This document shows, piece by piece, positions 1 to 6,544 of a stretch of DNA of 9,442 nucleotides. The stretch comes from Synechococcales cyanobacterium PMM_0002 (GTDB lineage: Bacteria; Cyanobacteriota; Cyanobacteriia; Elainellales; Elainellaceae). The stretch covers positions 1 to 9,442 of the forward strand of contig CASBQX010000328.1 in assembly GCA_949127925.1 (NCBI GenBank). The letters run 5' to 3'. The notes below the pieces were generated by a model. That model worked only from the letters and a program-made list of their open reading frames with translations, ran no database searches and was not told where the DNA came from. Each line of letters starts with the position of its first letter. Within the stretch, counting starts at the first letter, position 1. A program made the position numbers and the translations under genes.

Positions 1-838
1 GGGCTACGGGTTGAGCGCTGTGCTCTAGGTGTCCCTGCTGCAAGGTCAGCGGATGGGCAGCCAGTTCATCAAACACTAAGGTGCCGCGATCGCCCACCAC
101 ACTCAAGCGGCGCTGCTTGTCGGCATTGGCCCAACACAGGTGAATCGAAGCTTGAAACCCCGATGGATACAGCAGCTTCACCCACACCAAGTCAGACAAA
201 CCCTGAGCGGTAGACGCTAGCGCCTCTGCACCCTGCACCCTGCCCTCGGGCTGCAACCACACGGTGCCCTGTGCCTGGAGTGCACAAGGCGTTGCCCCCA
301 ACCAGTAATTGAAAATCGTGAGGTCATGAATCATCAGATCCCACAAGGCATCCACATCGGTGCGGATTGGCCCTAAATGCGTACGAGTAGCATATCCGTA
401 GCGCAACTGTCCCAACTCGTGTATTGCCTGCTGCCCGCGCCTGACCGCTGGGTGAAATAGATAGGTATGGTCTACGACTAGCTGGCGCTGCTGCTGTGCG
501 GCTAAGCGGCAGAGCGCAACGGCCTCGGTGGCGTTTAACGACAGCGGTTTTTCGGCCAGCACATGATACTGCCGTTCCAGAGCGGCCCGAATCAGCGTCA
601 CATGGGTGCTGGCCGGGGTCGCGATCGCCACCGCTTCGATGCCGCTGATGGCGAGGGTCTGCTGCCAGTCTGCTAACTGGATTACCTGGGGGCTAAGACA
701 GAACTGCTGCGCCACCGCCTGCAGCCGATCGGCTTGAGGATCGGCGATCGCCACTACCCGAACCTGAGGATGGGCCAAAAAATTTCGCAGTAAATTAACT
801 CCCCATCGCCCTAGACCCAAAATGGCAACACCCAGCAT
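1..838 (-). CDS. Gfo/Idh/MocA family NAD(P)-dependent oxidoreductase, C-terminus cut by the window edge
   Basis: I translated the minus strand from ATG at 838 and found 279 open codons running off the left edge. The family normally has about 330-360 residues, so roughly the last 50-80 are missing. The N-terminus is a Rossmann fold opening MLGVAILGLGRWG, with the dinucleotide-binding GxGxxG at residues 8-13 and an acidic 'IADP' at 31-34. The family's catalytic EKP motif is at 96-98 (Lys97). A 'DLMIHDLTIFNYWLG' segment at 167-181 supplies the conserved His171. Residues 245-257 (LSVVGDRGTLVFD) are the usual beta-sheet strand of the second domain. Members oxidise or reduce sugars, sugar nucleotides or inositols. 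The substrate cannot be told here, although the C-terminal pattern recalls sugar-nucleotide dehydrogenases. A GTG at 853, five codons upstream in frame, follows an AAGGAAG Shine-Dalgarno-like stretch about 5 bases away and may be the true start. The gene is divergent from rpsB. Confidence 0.9.
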   Translation of the reverse strand, partial: MLGVAILGLGRWGVNLLRNFLAHPQVRVVAIADPQADRLQAVAQQFCLSPQVIQLADWQQTLAISGIEAVAIATPASTHVTLIRAALERQYHVLAEKPLSLNATEAVALCRLAAQQQRQLVVDHTYLFHPAVRRGQQAIHELGQLRYGYATRTHLGPIRTDVDALWDLMIHDLTIFNYWLGATPCALQAQGTVWLQPEGRVQGAEALASTAQGLSDLVWVKLLYPSGFQASIHLCWANADKQRRLSVVGDRGTLVFDELAAHPLTLQQGHLEHSAQPVA

Positions 839-878
839 CCGATCGCTTTCCACGCTATCTTCCTTGCTACATACATCG

Positions 879-905
879 GATAATCCTGATAATCGCAATA
901 ATCGC
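879..905. repeat. three 9-bp tandem repeats upstream of the oxidoreductase gene
   Basis: Three consecutive units read GATAATCCT (879-887), GATAATCGC (888-896) and AATAATCGC (897-905). They lie 26-41 bp upstream of the possible oxidoreductase starts, in its promoter or 5' leader. The unit contains GATAAT on the plus strand, which resembles a -10 box, but nothing shows that it is used. The repeats could be a regulator site or simple slippage. Confidence 0.5.
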
Positions 906-985
906 ACTGGAATGACCGCCGCTCACAGTAATTTAGGGCGATCGCTAGATAGCTGCAAATCCCCTCAAGTCAAGTGCTCTCGCCC

Positions 986-994
986 TGTGATAAT
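986..994 (+). promoter_or_regulatory. candidate extended -10 promoter for rpsB-tsf
   Basis: TGTGATAAT at 986-994 matches an extended -10 element (TGn followed by GATAAT). No good -35 box is present 17 bp upstream (CAAGTC at 966-971), which is common for extended -10 promoters. Transcription would start near 1001, giving a leader of about 165-170 nt before the rpsB ATG at 1169. The call rests on the motif and its position only. Confidence 0.4.
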
Positions 995-1000
995 CTAGAG

Positions 1001-1168
1001 GAGTTGTCTAAATTCTCACATCCGGATCTTTCGGGTGTTCTAGTGCCAGCAGCAGCGGTTAACGCTGAGCAGTTAAAAACTTGAATTTTCTCCAGTTTTG
1101 CTGTTTGGTCGCTCTGCTCCACAGAATGCTCTCGGATGGACGATTAACCCGAAAGGAGCTAAAAATTC
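1001..1168 (+). promoter_or_regulatory. long structured 5' leader of rpsB, possible autoregulatory element
   Basis: About 168 bases separate the proposed transcription start from the rpsB ATG, and I see no gene in them. A hairpin pairs 1019-1026 with 1030-1037 (8 bp including two G-U pairs, loop TCT). A second pairs CAGCG 1053-1057 with CGCTG 1063-1067 (loop GTTAA). AAAGGAG at 1152-1158 is a strong Shine-Dalgarno match, 10 bases before the ATG. In E. coli the rpsB-tsf leader is a target for feedback by S2; whether this leader does the same is inference. Confidence 0.35.
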
Positions 1169-1951
1169 ATGGCAGTTGTTTCATTGGCTCAGCTTCTTGA
1201 GTCAGGCGTTCACTTTGGGCACCAAACCAGACGGTGGAATCCCAAGATGGCACCCTACATCTACACATCACGCAACGGGGTTCACATCATTGATTTGGTG
1301 CAAACCGCCGAATTGATGGAAAGTGCGTACAGCTACGTCCGTGCCGCCTCTGAACGAGGCAGTAAGTTTTTGTTCGTTGGCACCAAACGCCAAGCCGCCG
1401 GGATTGTCGCCCAAGAAGCGCTGCGCTGCGGGTCTTACTACGTTAACCAGCGCTGGCTGGGAGGGATGCTGACCAACTGGGCTACGATTAAAACCCGCGT
1501 AGACCGCCTCAAAGATTTGGAACGCCGCCAAGAAACGGGCGGTCTAGATCTACTGCCTAAGAAAGAAGCGGCCACCCTCCGGCGAGAGCTAGAGAAGCTG
1601 CAAAAATACCTAGGCGGCATCAAGCACATGCGCAAAATCCCCGACATTGTTTTGATGGTGGATCAGCGCCGGGAATATAACGCCGTTGAAGAGTGCCGAA
1701 AGCTGGGCATCCCGATTGTGGCCCTGTTGGATACCAACTGTGACCCCGATTTGGTGGATGTCCCCGTTCCCGCCAACGATGATGCAATTCGCTCGATTAA
1801 GCTGATTGTAGGGCGGCTGGCGGATGCCATCTATGAAGGTCGTCATGGCCAGCTAGAAGGCGACGAAGACTACGAAGACTACGATGGCGCGGACGGAGAG
1901 TTCGACTACGAAGATGGCGACATCCCCGCAGAGGGAGAGGCCGCGCAGTAG
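1169..1951 (+). CDS. rpsB: 30S ribosomal protein S2
   Basis: This 260-residue protein is ribosomal protein S2, which binds 16S rRNA on the back of the 30S subunit and is needed for S1 and mRNA docking in bacteria. The S2 signatures are plain: HFGHQTRRWNPKM at 15-27, FVGTKRQA around 69-76, RWLGGMLTN at 95-103, a charged helical hairpin at about 106-150, then PDIVLMVDQ at 158-166 and DPDLVDVPVPANDDA at 192-206. After the conserved core, residues 230-257 form a strongly acidic tyrosine-containing tail with EDYEDYD and FDYEDGD, partly from a duplicated GAAGACTAC unit in the DNA. The start is fixed by homology (MAVVSLAQLLESGVHFGH) and by AAAGGAG 10 bases upstream. tsf follows after 110 bp in the classic rpsB-tsf order, so co-transcription is likely. 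Confidence 0.98.
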   Translation: MAVVSLAQLLESGVHFGHQTRRWNPKMAPYIYTSRNGVHIIDLVQTAELMESAYSYVRAASERGSKFLFVGTKRQAAGIVAQEALRCGSYYVNQRWLGGMLTNWATIKTRVDRLKDLERRQETGGLDLLPKKEAATLRRELEKLQKYLGGIKHMRKIPDIVLMVDQRREYNAVEECRKLGIPIVALLDTNCDPDLVDVPVPANDDAIRSIKLIVGRLADAIYEGRHGQLEGDEDYEDYDGADGEFDYEDGDIPAEGEAAQ

Positions 1952-2061
1952 GTTTTAGGGCGGCGGCGGTGGGGGTCAGGGTTCGGTTGAAAACTAGCCT
2001 CTATCCCGCTTTCCTTGTTCACTAGAGAATTTCGCAATTTGCACACGGGGACTAAACGAAA

Positions 2062-2724
2062 ATGGTGGAGATTTCGGCAAAACTCGTTAAGGAACTGCGC
2101 GGCAAAACGGGCGCAGGCATGATGGATTGTAAAAAAGCCCTAGTGGAATCTGAGGGTGATGTGGAAAAGGCAATGGAATGGCTGCGCAAACGTGGCATCA
2201 CCAAAGCCGACAAGCAGCTGAGCAAAACCACGGCTGAAGGGTTAGTGGGCAGCTATATCCACACGGGCGGTCGGCTAGGCGTTTTGGTTGAGCTAAATTG
2301 CCAAACAGACTTTGTGGCACGCAATGAAGCCTTTCTGCAGCTGGTGAAAGATATTGCGATGCAGATCGCGGCCTGCCCCGGCGTGGAATATGTTCGGGTA
2401 GAAGACATTCCGGCAGAGATTGTGGCCAAAGAGAAAGAGATTGAAGCGGGTAAAGACGACCTTTCCAGCAAGCCTGAAGCTGTGCGTGCCAAAATTGTGG
2501 ACGGACGGATTGACAAGCGGCTGAAGGAATTATCGTTGTCAGACCAGGCTTATATCAAAGATCAAAGCATCACCGTTGAGGAACTGGTCAAGAAAAATAT
2601 CGCCAATCTGGGTGAAAACATCCGCATCCGGCGGTTTGTGCGGTTTGTCATGGGTGAAGGCATTGACAAAGAAGAGTCTGACTTTGCTGCCGAGGTAGCC
2701 GCTCAAACTGGCGCAAAGAGCTAG
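2062..2724 (+). CDS. tsf: translation elongation factor Ts (EF-Ts), short cyanobacterial/plastid form
   Basis: EF-Ts is the cytoplasmic guanine-nucleotide exchange factor that recycles EF-Tu-GDP. The N-terminal UBA-like domain (about 5-42) contains the signature KELRGKTGAGMMDCKKAL, and GDVEKAMEWLRKRG follows. The core has LVELNCQTDFVARNE at 75-89; its TDFV (82-85) contains the Asp-Phe that intrudes next to the Mg site of EF-Tu in characterised homologues. PEAVRAKIVDGRIDKRL sits at 138-154 and the tail includes GENIRIRRFVRF. At 220 residues it is shorter than the E. coli protein (283), which is normal for cyanobacteria and chloroplasts, where the second core subdomain is reduced. GGGGA at about 2046-2050 is a distant ribosome-binding site. 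It follows rpsB by 110 bp, and a terminator-like hairpin lies just downstream. Confidence 0.98.
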   Translation: MVEISAKLVKELRGKTGAGMMDCKKALVESEGDVEKAMEWLRKRGITKADKQLSKTTAEGLVGSYIHTGGRLGVLVELNCQTDFVARNEAFLQLVKDIAMQIAACPGVEYVRVEDIPAEIVAKEKEIEAGKDDLSSKPEAVRAKIVDGRIDKRLKELSLSDQAYIKDQSITVEELVKKNIANLGENIRIRRFVRFVMGEGIDKEESDFAAEVAAQTGAKS

Positions 2725-2748
2725 GCCAGTTTTGGCATCTGCTAACGA

Positions 2749-2812
2749 TGAGTTTGGGTTTACTAAGGTATGCTGAATGCTCTTGGTAAATCCAGGCTCA
2801 TTCTTAGTTTTG
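2749..2812 (+). terminator. terminator-like hairpin after tsf
   Basis: Positions 2756-2767 (GGGTTTACTAAG is at 2756-2767) pair with 2782-2793 in an uninterrupted 12-bp helix with two G-U pairs and a 14-base loop. TGAG 2749-2752 and CTCA 2797-2800 can extend it across a small internal loop. A T-rich stretch TTCTTAGTTTTG follows at 2801-2812. The stem is AT-rich for an intrinsic terminator, so it may be partial or may act as an attenuator or RNA-processing site between tsf and the next gene. Confidence 0.45.
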
Positions 2813-2853
2813 CCGCATTGACGGCTGCTATGGTTTCTCATTCCTTAGTTTTG
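2797..2853 (+). repeat. near-identical pair of short direct repeats upstream of the 342-residue ORF
   Basis: CTCATTCTTAGTTTTG at 2797-2812 recurs as CTCATTCCTTAGTTTTG at 2837-2853, with one inserted C and about 40 bp between starts. The second copy ends about 10 bases before the next gene's ATG, where no clear Shine-Dalgarno sequence is seen. The pair may be a duplicated regulator site or a trace of local duplication; the function is unknown. Confidence 0.4.
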
Positions 2854-2863
2854 ATTATCCTGA

Positions 2864-3892
2864 ATGGCTAGAACGGTTGGGCAGATTGAGCAAGATATTG
2901 TGGCTTTGGAGCAGGCGATCGCCACCTTCGCTCACGAGTTTGAACGCTTTTATCGGCAGTACTTAGATGAGTTGGGTCAATCGGTGCGCCGTCAGCTCAT
3001 TTTGGCCAGTTATTATCTGTGTACTCAAAGCTACCCAGAGCCGTTTTTAGACCTATCGGTGAGCCAGCGAGAAAGCTTGCAGCGATCGCTGCGCCAGTTG
3101 GCCAAAACCGCCCAAGGCAAACTGCTCGGATACCTTGAGCCACCAGAAGCATCTGCGTCTCAGCCGCCAGATGAGCCACCCCAAGCGCCACCTACCCCTG
3201 ACGCATCGGCCTCGAACTTGGATGAGGGGCAGGCGATTGCAGCGATCGATCTCACCAATTTCAGTGTGCCCGAACTATCTGAACTATCTGAACTATCTGA
3301 ACTATCTGAACTATCCGAACCACCCGAATTAGAAGACCTGGAGAACCGTCCCGATGCGTCCAATTCTGGCTTGGGCAACCCTGACGTCAGGCGATGGTTT
3401 TCCACCAGCGTCCCGGCAGTTGCCGCCTCTGGCGGGTCAGACCCAGCTCAGCCGAGCGAGTTAGCAAAACTGGCTCGCTGGAAAGCACACATTGACGACG
3501 GCATCAGTGAGACTCTACAAGAGTTATCTCAGGCTGCTAATCACCTGCTCTATCAGGCCGCTATCTTACCCAACCAGTTGCCAGAATCCCTGCTAGAAGC
3601 TGCGACCAAGTCGGGAATGGCGGCAGAAATGTCCTCGGGGCAGCCCAATGTGCTGAAGCTAATGGTTGAGGCAAAATCTGAGCATGCGGTATCGATCGCG
3701 CAGATTATGGTGGTGCGGCTACAGCTATTGGACATCGAAGAAGCGGACTATGCGTTAAGGGGATGGTCGTCTAAGCTGCGAGGCATCGGCCAGCGGCTAA
3801 CCCAGCTGGGGCGAGACTATGGCCGCAAACGTCACGAACGGGCGATCGCCCAATCAGAGGAGGCATGGCGTGCGATCTGGTTTGAAGACTAA
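2864..3892 (+). CDS. uncharacterised protein upstream of recG; two helical domains joined by a Pro/Glu/Ser-rich linker
   Basis: I do not recognise a named family in this 342-residue protein. Residues 1-95 look alpha-helical and amphipathic, with a likely coiled coil at about 5-40 (GQIEQDIVALEQAIATFAHEFERFY). Residues about 95-190 form a low-complexity Pro/Ser/Glu/Ala linker that includes five ELS tripeptides at 137-151 and then EPPE. Residues about 200-342 are again helical and end in a basic, Trp-containing stretch (GRDYGRKRHERAIAQSEEAW). No signal peptide or membrane segment is seen, so it is probably cytoplasmic. Its codon style and HIP1 sites match its neighbours, so recent transfer is unlikely. 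It ends 24 bp before recG on the same strand, which suggests co-transcription. A role with RecG or translation is only suggested by position. The ATG has no clear ribosome-binding site but precedes the conserved-looking helix. Confidence 0.8.
   Translation: MARTVGQIEQDIVALEQAIATFAHEFERFYRQYLDELGQSVRRQLILASYYLCTQSYPEPFLDLSVSQRESLQRSLRQLAKTAQGKLLGYLEPPEASASQPPDEPPQAPPTPDASASNLDEGQAIAAIDLTNFSVPELSELSELSELSELSEPPELEDLENRPDASNSGLGNPDVRRWFSTSVPAVAASGGSDPAQPSELAKLARWKAHIDDGISETLQELSQAANHLLYQAAILPNQLPESLLEAATKSGMAAEMSSGQPNVLKLMVEAKSEHAVSIAQIMVVRLQLLDIEEADYALRGWSSKLRGIGQRLTQLGRDYGRKRHERAIAQSEEAWRAIWFED
3272..3325 (+). repeat. 9-bp in-frame tandem repeat coding for (ELS)5
   Basis: GAACTATCT repeats exactly at 3272, 3281, 3290 and 3299. 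It continues as GAACTATCC at 3308 and the decayed unit GAACCACCC at 3317. Each unit codes Glu-Leu-Ser, then Glu-Pro-Pro, within the linker of the 342-residue protein. Because the unit is a multiple of three, gain or loss of copies would change linker length without a frameshift. The near-identity at third codon positions suggests recent slippage. Confidence 0.9.
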
Positions 3893-3916
3893 CCGTTAGA
3901 CCTTGAAGGCAATAGC

Positions 3917-6406
3917 TTGAGCGCAATGGACTGGTTTCGGCTGCAAAAAGCACTGACGATTGAAGCAGAACGCGGCTTCAACGACCTGGAGGGTAAGCAA
4001 TATCGCTTCAGTGAATTTTTGCATCTCAGCCTCAGCCAGCCACCCCAGCAGCTGCCCACGCCCGAACAGCAGCGCTTGCAGGCGATCGCCAGCCAGTTTT
4101 CCCAGTATTGCGACATGACCTTTGCCCAGCGGCAGCATTTGGTTGCCGACACGCGCCGCACGCTGTATCAGACATTGAAGCTGGTCGAGCAGCAAGCAAG
4201 TCAGGCTGTCCCCCCTAGCTCAACCCCTGCCGCCGGGGGTTCCAGTGCTGCGAAAAAAGCCAAGGTGCCCAAGACCGTGCCGCTGGTAGAAAAAAATCGC
4301 CAGCTAGAACTAGATCAAGCGGTGACCTACTTGCCGGGAGTGGGTGCCAAAAACGCCGAACGGCTGGCAAAGCTAGGGCTAAACACCGTTCGGGATTTAC
4401 TCTACTACTATCCCCGCGACCACCTTGACTATGCCCGCCAGGTCACCATTTGCCAGCTGACGCCCGGAGAAACCGTGACCCTAATTGCCACGGTTAAAAG
4501 CTGTACCTGCTTTAACAGCCCCCGTAACCCCAAGCTGACTATTTTTGAACTAGTCGTGCGCGATAGTACCGGGCAGCTCAAACTCAGCCGCTTTTATGCC
4601 GGTAGCCGCTTTCAGAACCGGGGCTGGCAAGAGCAGCAGCGGCGGATGTACCCTCCCGGTGCAATTGTGGCCGCGTCGGGGTTGGTGAAGCAGAGCAAGT
4701 ATGGCCTGACGCTTGATGATCCCCAAATTGAAGTGATTGACCATTCAGGTGGATCAATTGAGTCGATGAAGGTGGGGCGGGTGGTGCCGATCTACCCGCT
4801 GACAGAAGGAGTGCAGGCCGATATGGTGCGTAAGGCGGTGGTAGCGGCTCTGCCTGCTGTCAATCTGCTGCCGGAAGCATTGCCGGAGGGGCTGCGCGAA
4901 AAGTATGGGCTGATTGGGATTCAGGAGGCGATCGCCCACATTCACTTTCCGCCCGACGGGGACGCACTCGCCGCTGCCCGCCATCGCCTCGTATTTGACG
5001 AATTCTTTTACCTGCAACTGGGCTTACTCAAACGGCGGCAAAACCAGCGGCAGCAGCAAACCAGTGCCGTACTCGCCTCCACTGGGCAGCTGATTGACGA
5101 ATTCTATCGGGTGCTGCCGTTTCAGTTTACTGGCGCACAGCAGCGGGTGGTCAACGACATTCTCAACGATTTGCAAACCCCTGCCCCAATGAACCGACTG
5201 GTGCAGGGCGATGTGGGATCTGGCAAAACCGTGGTAGCCGTGGTGGCCATTCTGTCCGCCATTCAAGCGGGCTATCAGGCGGCGCTGATGGCTCCCACCG
5301 AGGTGCTATCGGAGCAGCACTATCGCAAACTGGTGGAATGGTTTAACCTGCTGCATCTGCCCGTCGAACTGCTGACTGGCTCGACTAAAGTGGCGAAACG
5401 TCGCCAGATCTTTGCTGATTTGGAAACGGGGGCACTGCCGTTGCTGGTGGGCACCCATGCGCTAATTGAAGACCCGGTCAAATTTTCTCGACTGGGGCTG
5501 GTCGTAATCGACGAACAGCACCGCTTTGGGGTGCATCAGCGGGCACGGCTCCAGCAAAAAGGCGACCATCCCCATGTGCTGACGATGACCGCCACCCCCA
5601 TTCCTCGCACTCTAGCGCTGACGATGCACGGCGACCTGGATGTGAGTCAAATTGACGAGTTGCCGCCCGGTCGCAAGGCGATTCAAACCAATGTGCTGTC
5701 GGCCAAGGAGCGATCGCACGCCTACGACCTGATGCGGCGCGAAATTGCCCAAGGGCGACAAATTTATGTGGTGCTGCCCCTGGTGGAAGAATCTGAAAAG
5801 CTGGACTTGAGGTCAGCAATCGATGAACATCAGCGGCTGCGTGACACCATTTTTCCTGAATTTCAAGTCGGGCTGCTGCATGGCCGCATGACCTCTGCCG
5901 AAAAAGAGCAGGCGATCGCCCAATTCCGCGACAGCCAGACCCAGATTCTCGTTTCTACCACCGTCGTAGAGGTCGGCGTAGACGTGCCCAACGCCAGCGT
6001 CATGCTGATTGAACATGCCGAACGATTTGGCCTGTCGCAGCTGCACCAGCTGCGCGGTCGCGTTGGGCGTGGTGCCGCCCAGTCATTTTGCTTGCTGATG
6101 AGCAGCAGTAAGGCTGAAACGGCTCGTCAGCGGCTGACAGTGTTGGAACAGTCGCAGGACGGCTTCTTTATCTCAGAAATGGACATGCGGTTTCGCGGCC
6201 CTGGCGAGGTGTTGGGCACCCGGCAGTCGGGCTTGCCAGATTTTGCCCTCGCCAGCTTGGTGAATGACCAAGATGTATTGAACTTGGCGCGAGAAGCTGC
6301 CGAAACAGCTATAGAAAAAGACCCCACTCTAGATCGCTGGGGCGACATGAAAGTAGAACTAGCCTACCGCTACCAAAAGCTCATGGGCGGCGCAATCCTA
6401 ACATAG
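3917..6406 (+). CDS. recG: ATP-dependent DNA helicase RecG
   Basis: RecG is the branched-DNA translocase that reverses stalled forks and processes R-loops and Holliday junctions. From the N-terminus there is an extension of about 130 residues ending in a Pro/Ser/Ala/Lys linker. The wedge/OB domain follows, beginning TYLPGVGAKNAERL (YLPGVG from 138). The helicase core has GDVGSGKT (Walker A) at 431-438, APTEVLSEQH, DEQH (Walker B) at 532-535, TATPIPRTLALTMHGDLD, LLHGRMTSAEKE, STTVVEVGVDVPNA and Q711-LRGRVGR-718 (motif VI). The RecG-specific TRG region is visible as FRGPGEVLGTRQSGLPDF. The 829 residues exceed E. coli RecG (693) because of the N-terminal extension, usual in cyanobacteria. The start is TTG at 3917, with AAGG at 3906-3909 well placed. 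ATG at 3926, three codons on, is the alternative. It lies 24 bp after the unknown gene. Confidence 0.98.
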   Translation: MSAMDWFRLQKALTIEAERGFNDLEGKQYRFSEFLHLSLSQPPQQLPTPEQQRLQAIASQFSQYCDMTFAQRQHLVADTRRTLYQTLKLVEQQASQAVPPSSTPAAGGSSAAKKAKVPKTVPLVEKNRQLELDQAVTYLPGVGAKNAERLAKLGLNTVRDLLYYYPRDHLDYARQVTICQLTPGETVTLIATVKSCTCFNSPRNPKLTIFELVVRDSTGQLKLSRFYAGSRFQNRGWQEQQRRMYPPGAIVAASGLVKQSKYGLTLDDPQIEVIDHSGGSIESMKVGRVVPIYPLTEGVQADMVRKAVVAALPAVNLLPEALPEGLREKYGLIGIQEAIAHIHFPPDGDALAAARHRLVFDEFFYLQLGLLKRRQNQRQQQTSAVLASTGQLIDEFYRVLPFQFTGAQQRVVNDILNDLQTPAPMNRLVQGDVGSGKTVVAVVAILSAIQAGYQAALMAPTEVLSEQHYRKLVEWFNLLHLPVELLTGSTKVAKRRQIFADLETGALPLLVGTHALIEDPVKFSRLGLVVIDEQHRFGVHQRARLQQKGDHPHVLTMTATPIPRTLALTMHGDLDVSQIDELPPGRKAIQTNVLSAKERSHAYDLMRREIAQGRQIYVVLPLVEESEKLDLRSAIDEHQRLRDTIFPEFQVGLLHGRMTSAEKEQAIAQFRDSQTQILVSTTVVEVGVDVPNASVMLIEHAERFGLSQLHQLRGRVGRGAAQSFCLLMSSSKAETARQRLTVLEQSQDGFFISEMDMRFRGPGEVLGTRQSGLPDFALASLVNDQDVLNLAREAAETAIEKDPTLDRWGDMKVELAYRYQKLMGGAILT

Positions 6407-6459
6407 CCGAACCTAGCGGCTAGTAATAAATAGCGGAAGTTTGCCTACATTTGAATGAA

Positions 6460-6507
6460 CAAGGGGCTTAAGCCCCTTGGCTGGGGAAGCCCCTTGGCTG
6501 GGGAGCC
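6460..6507. terminator. palindrome plus tandem repeat between convergent genes; likely bidirectional terminator
   Basis: A perfect 20-bp palindrome, CAAGGGGCTTAAGCCCCTTG, occupies 6460-6479. It overlaps two exact tandem copies of the 17-mer AGCCCCTTGGCTGGGGA (6471-6487 and 6488-6504). Each 17-mer can fold, with CCCC pairing GGGG around TTGGCT. The site is in the 138-bp spacer between convergent recG and the pentapeptide gene, the right place for termination on both strands. There is no long T tract, so the termination role is inferred from structure and position. Confidence 0.5.
6471..6504. repeat. two exact tandem copies of a 17-bp GC-rich unit
   Basis: The 17-base unit AGCCCCTTGGCTGGGGA occurs at 6471-6487 and again, unchanged, at 6488-6504. 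The first copy shares its left part with the neighbouring palindrome. Units of this kind (short, GC-rich and self-complementary) are often dispersed between genes in cyanobacteria; one window cannot show dispersal. Confidence 0.8.
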
Positions 6508-6544
6508 TGTAATAGTAGTTACACTTCCGCCGCCGAGTACTAGC

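Noticed and set aside
839..1168. tRNA or riboswitch in the rpsB leader
   Set aside because: No cloverleaf, TTCGA-type T-loop or recognised riboswitch core was found; only two small hairpins are visible.
3160..3405. 81-codon minus-strand frame with SDSSDSSDSS
   Set aside because: This is the reverse reading of the (ELS)5 repeat in the 342-residue gene; the low complexity is an artefact of the 9-bp repeat.
5478..5819. 113-codon minus-strand frame inside recG
   Set aside because: It is antisense to the conserved helicase core, so the open frame comes from the GC-rich codon pattern of recG.
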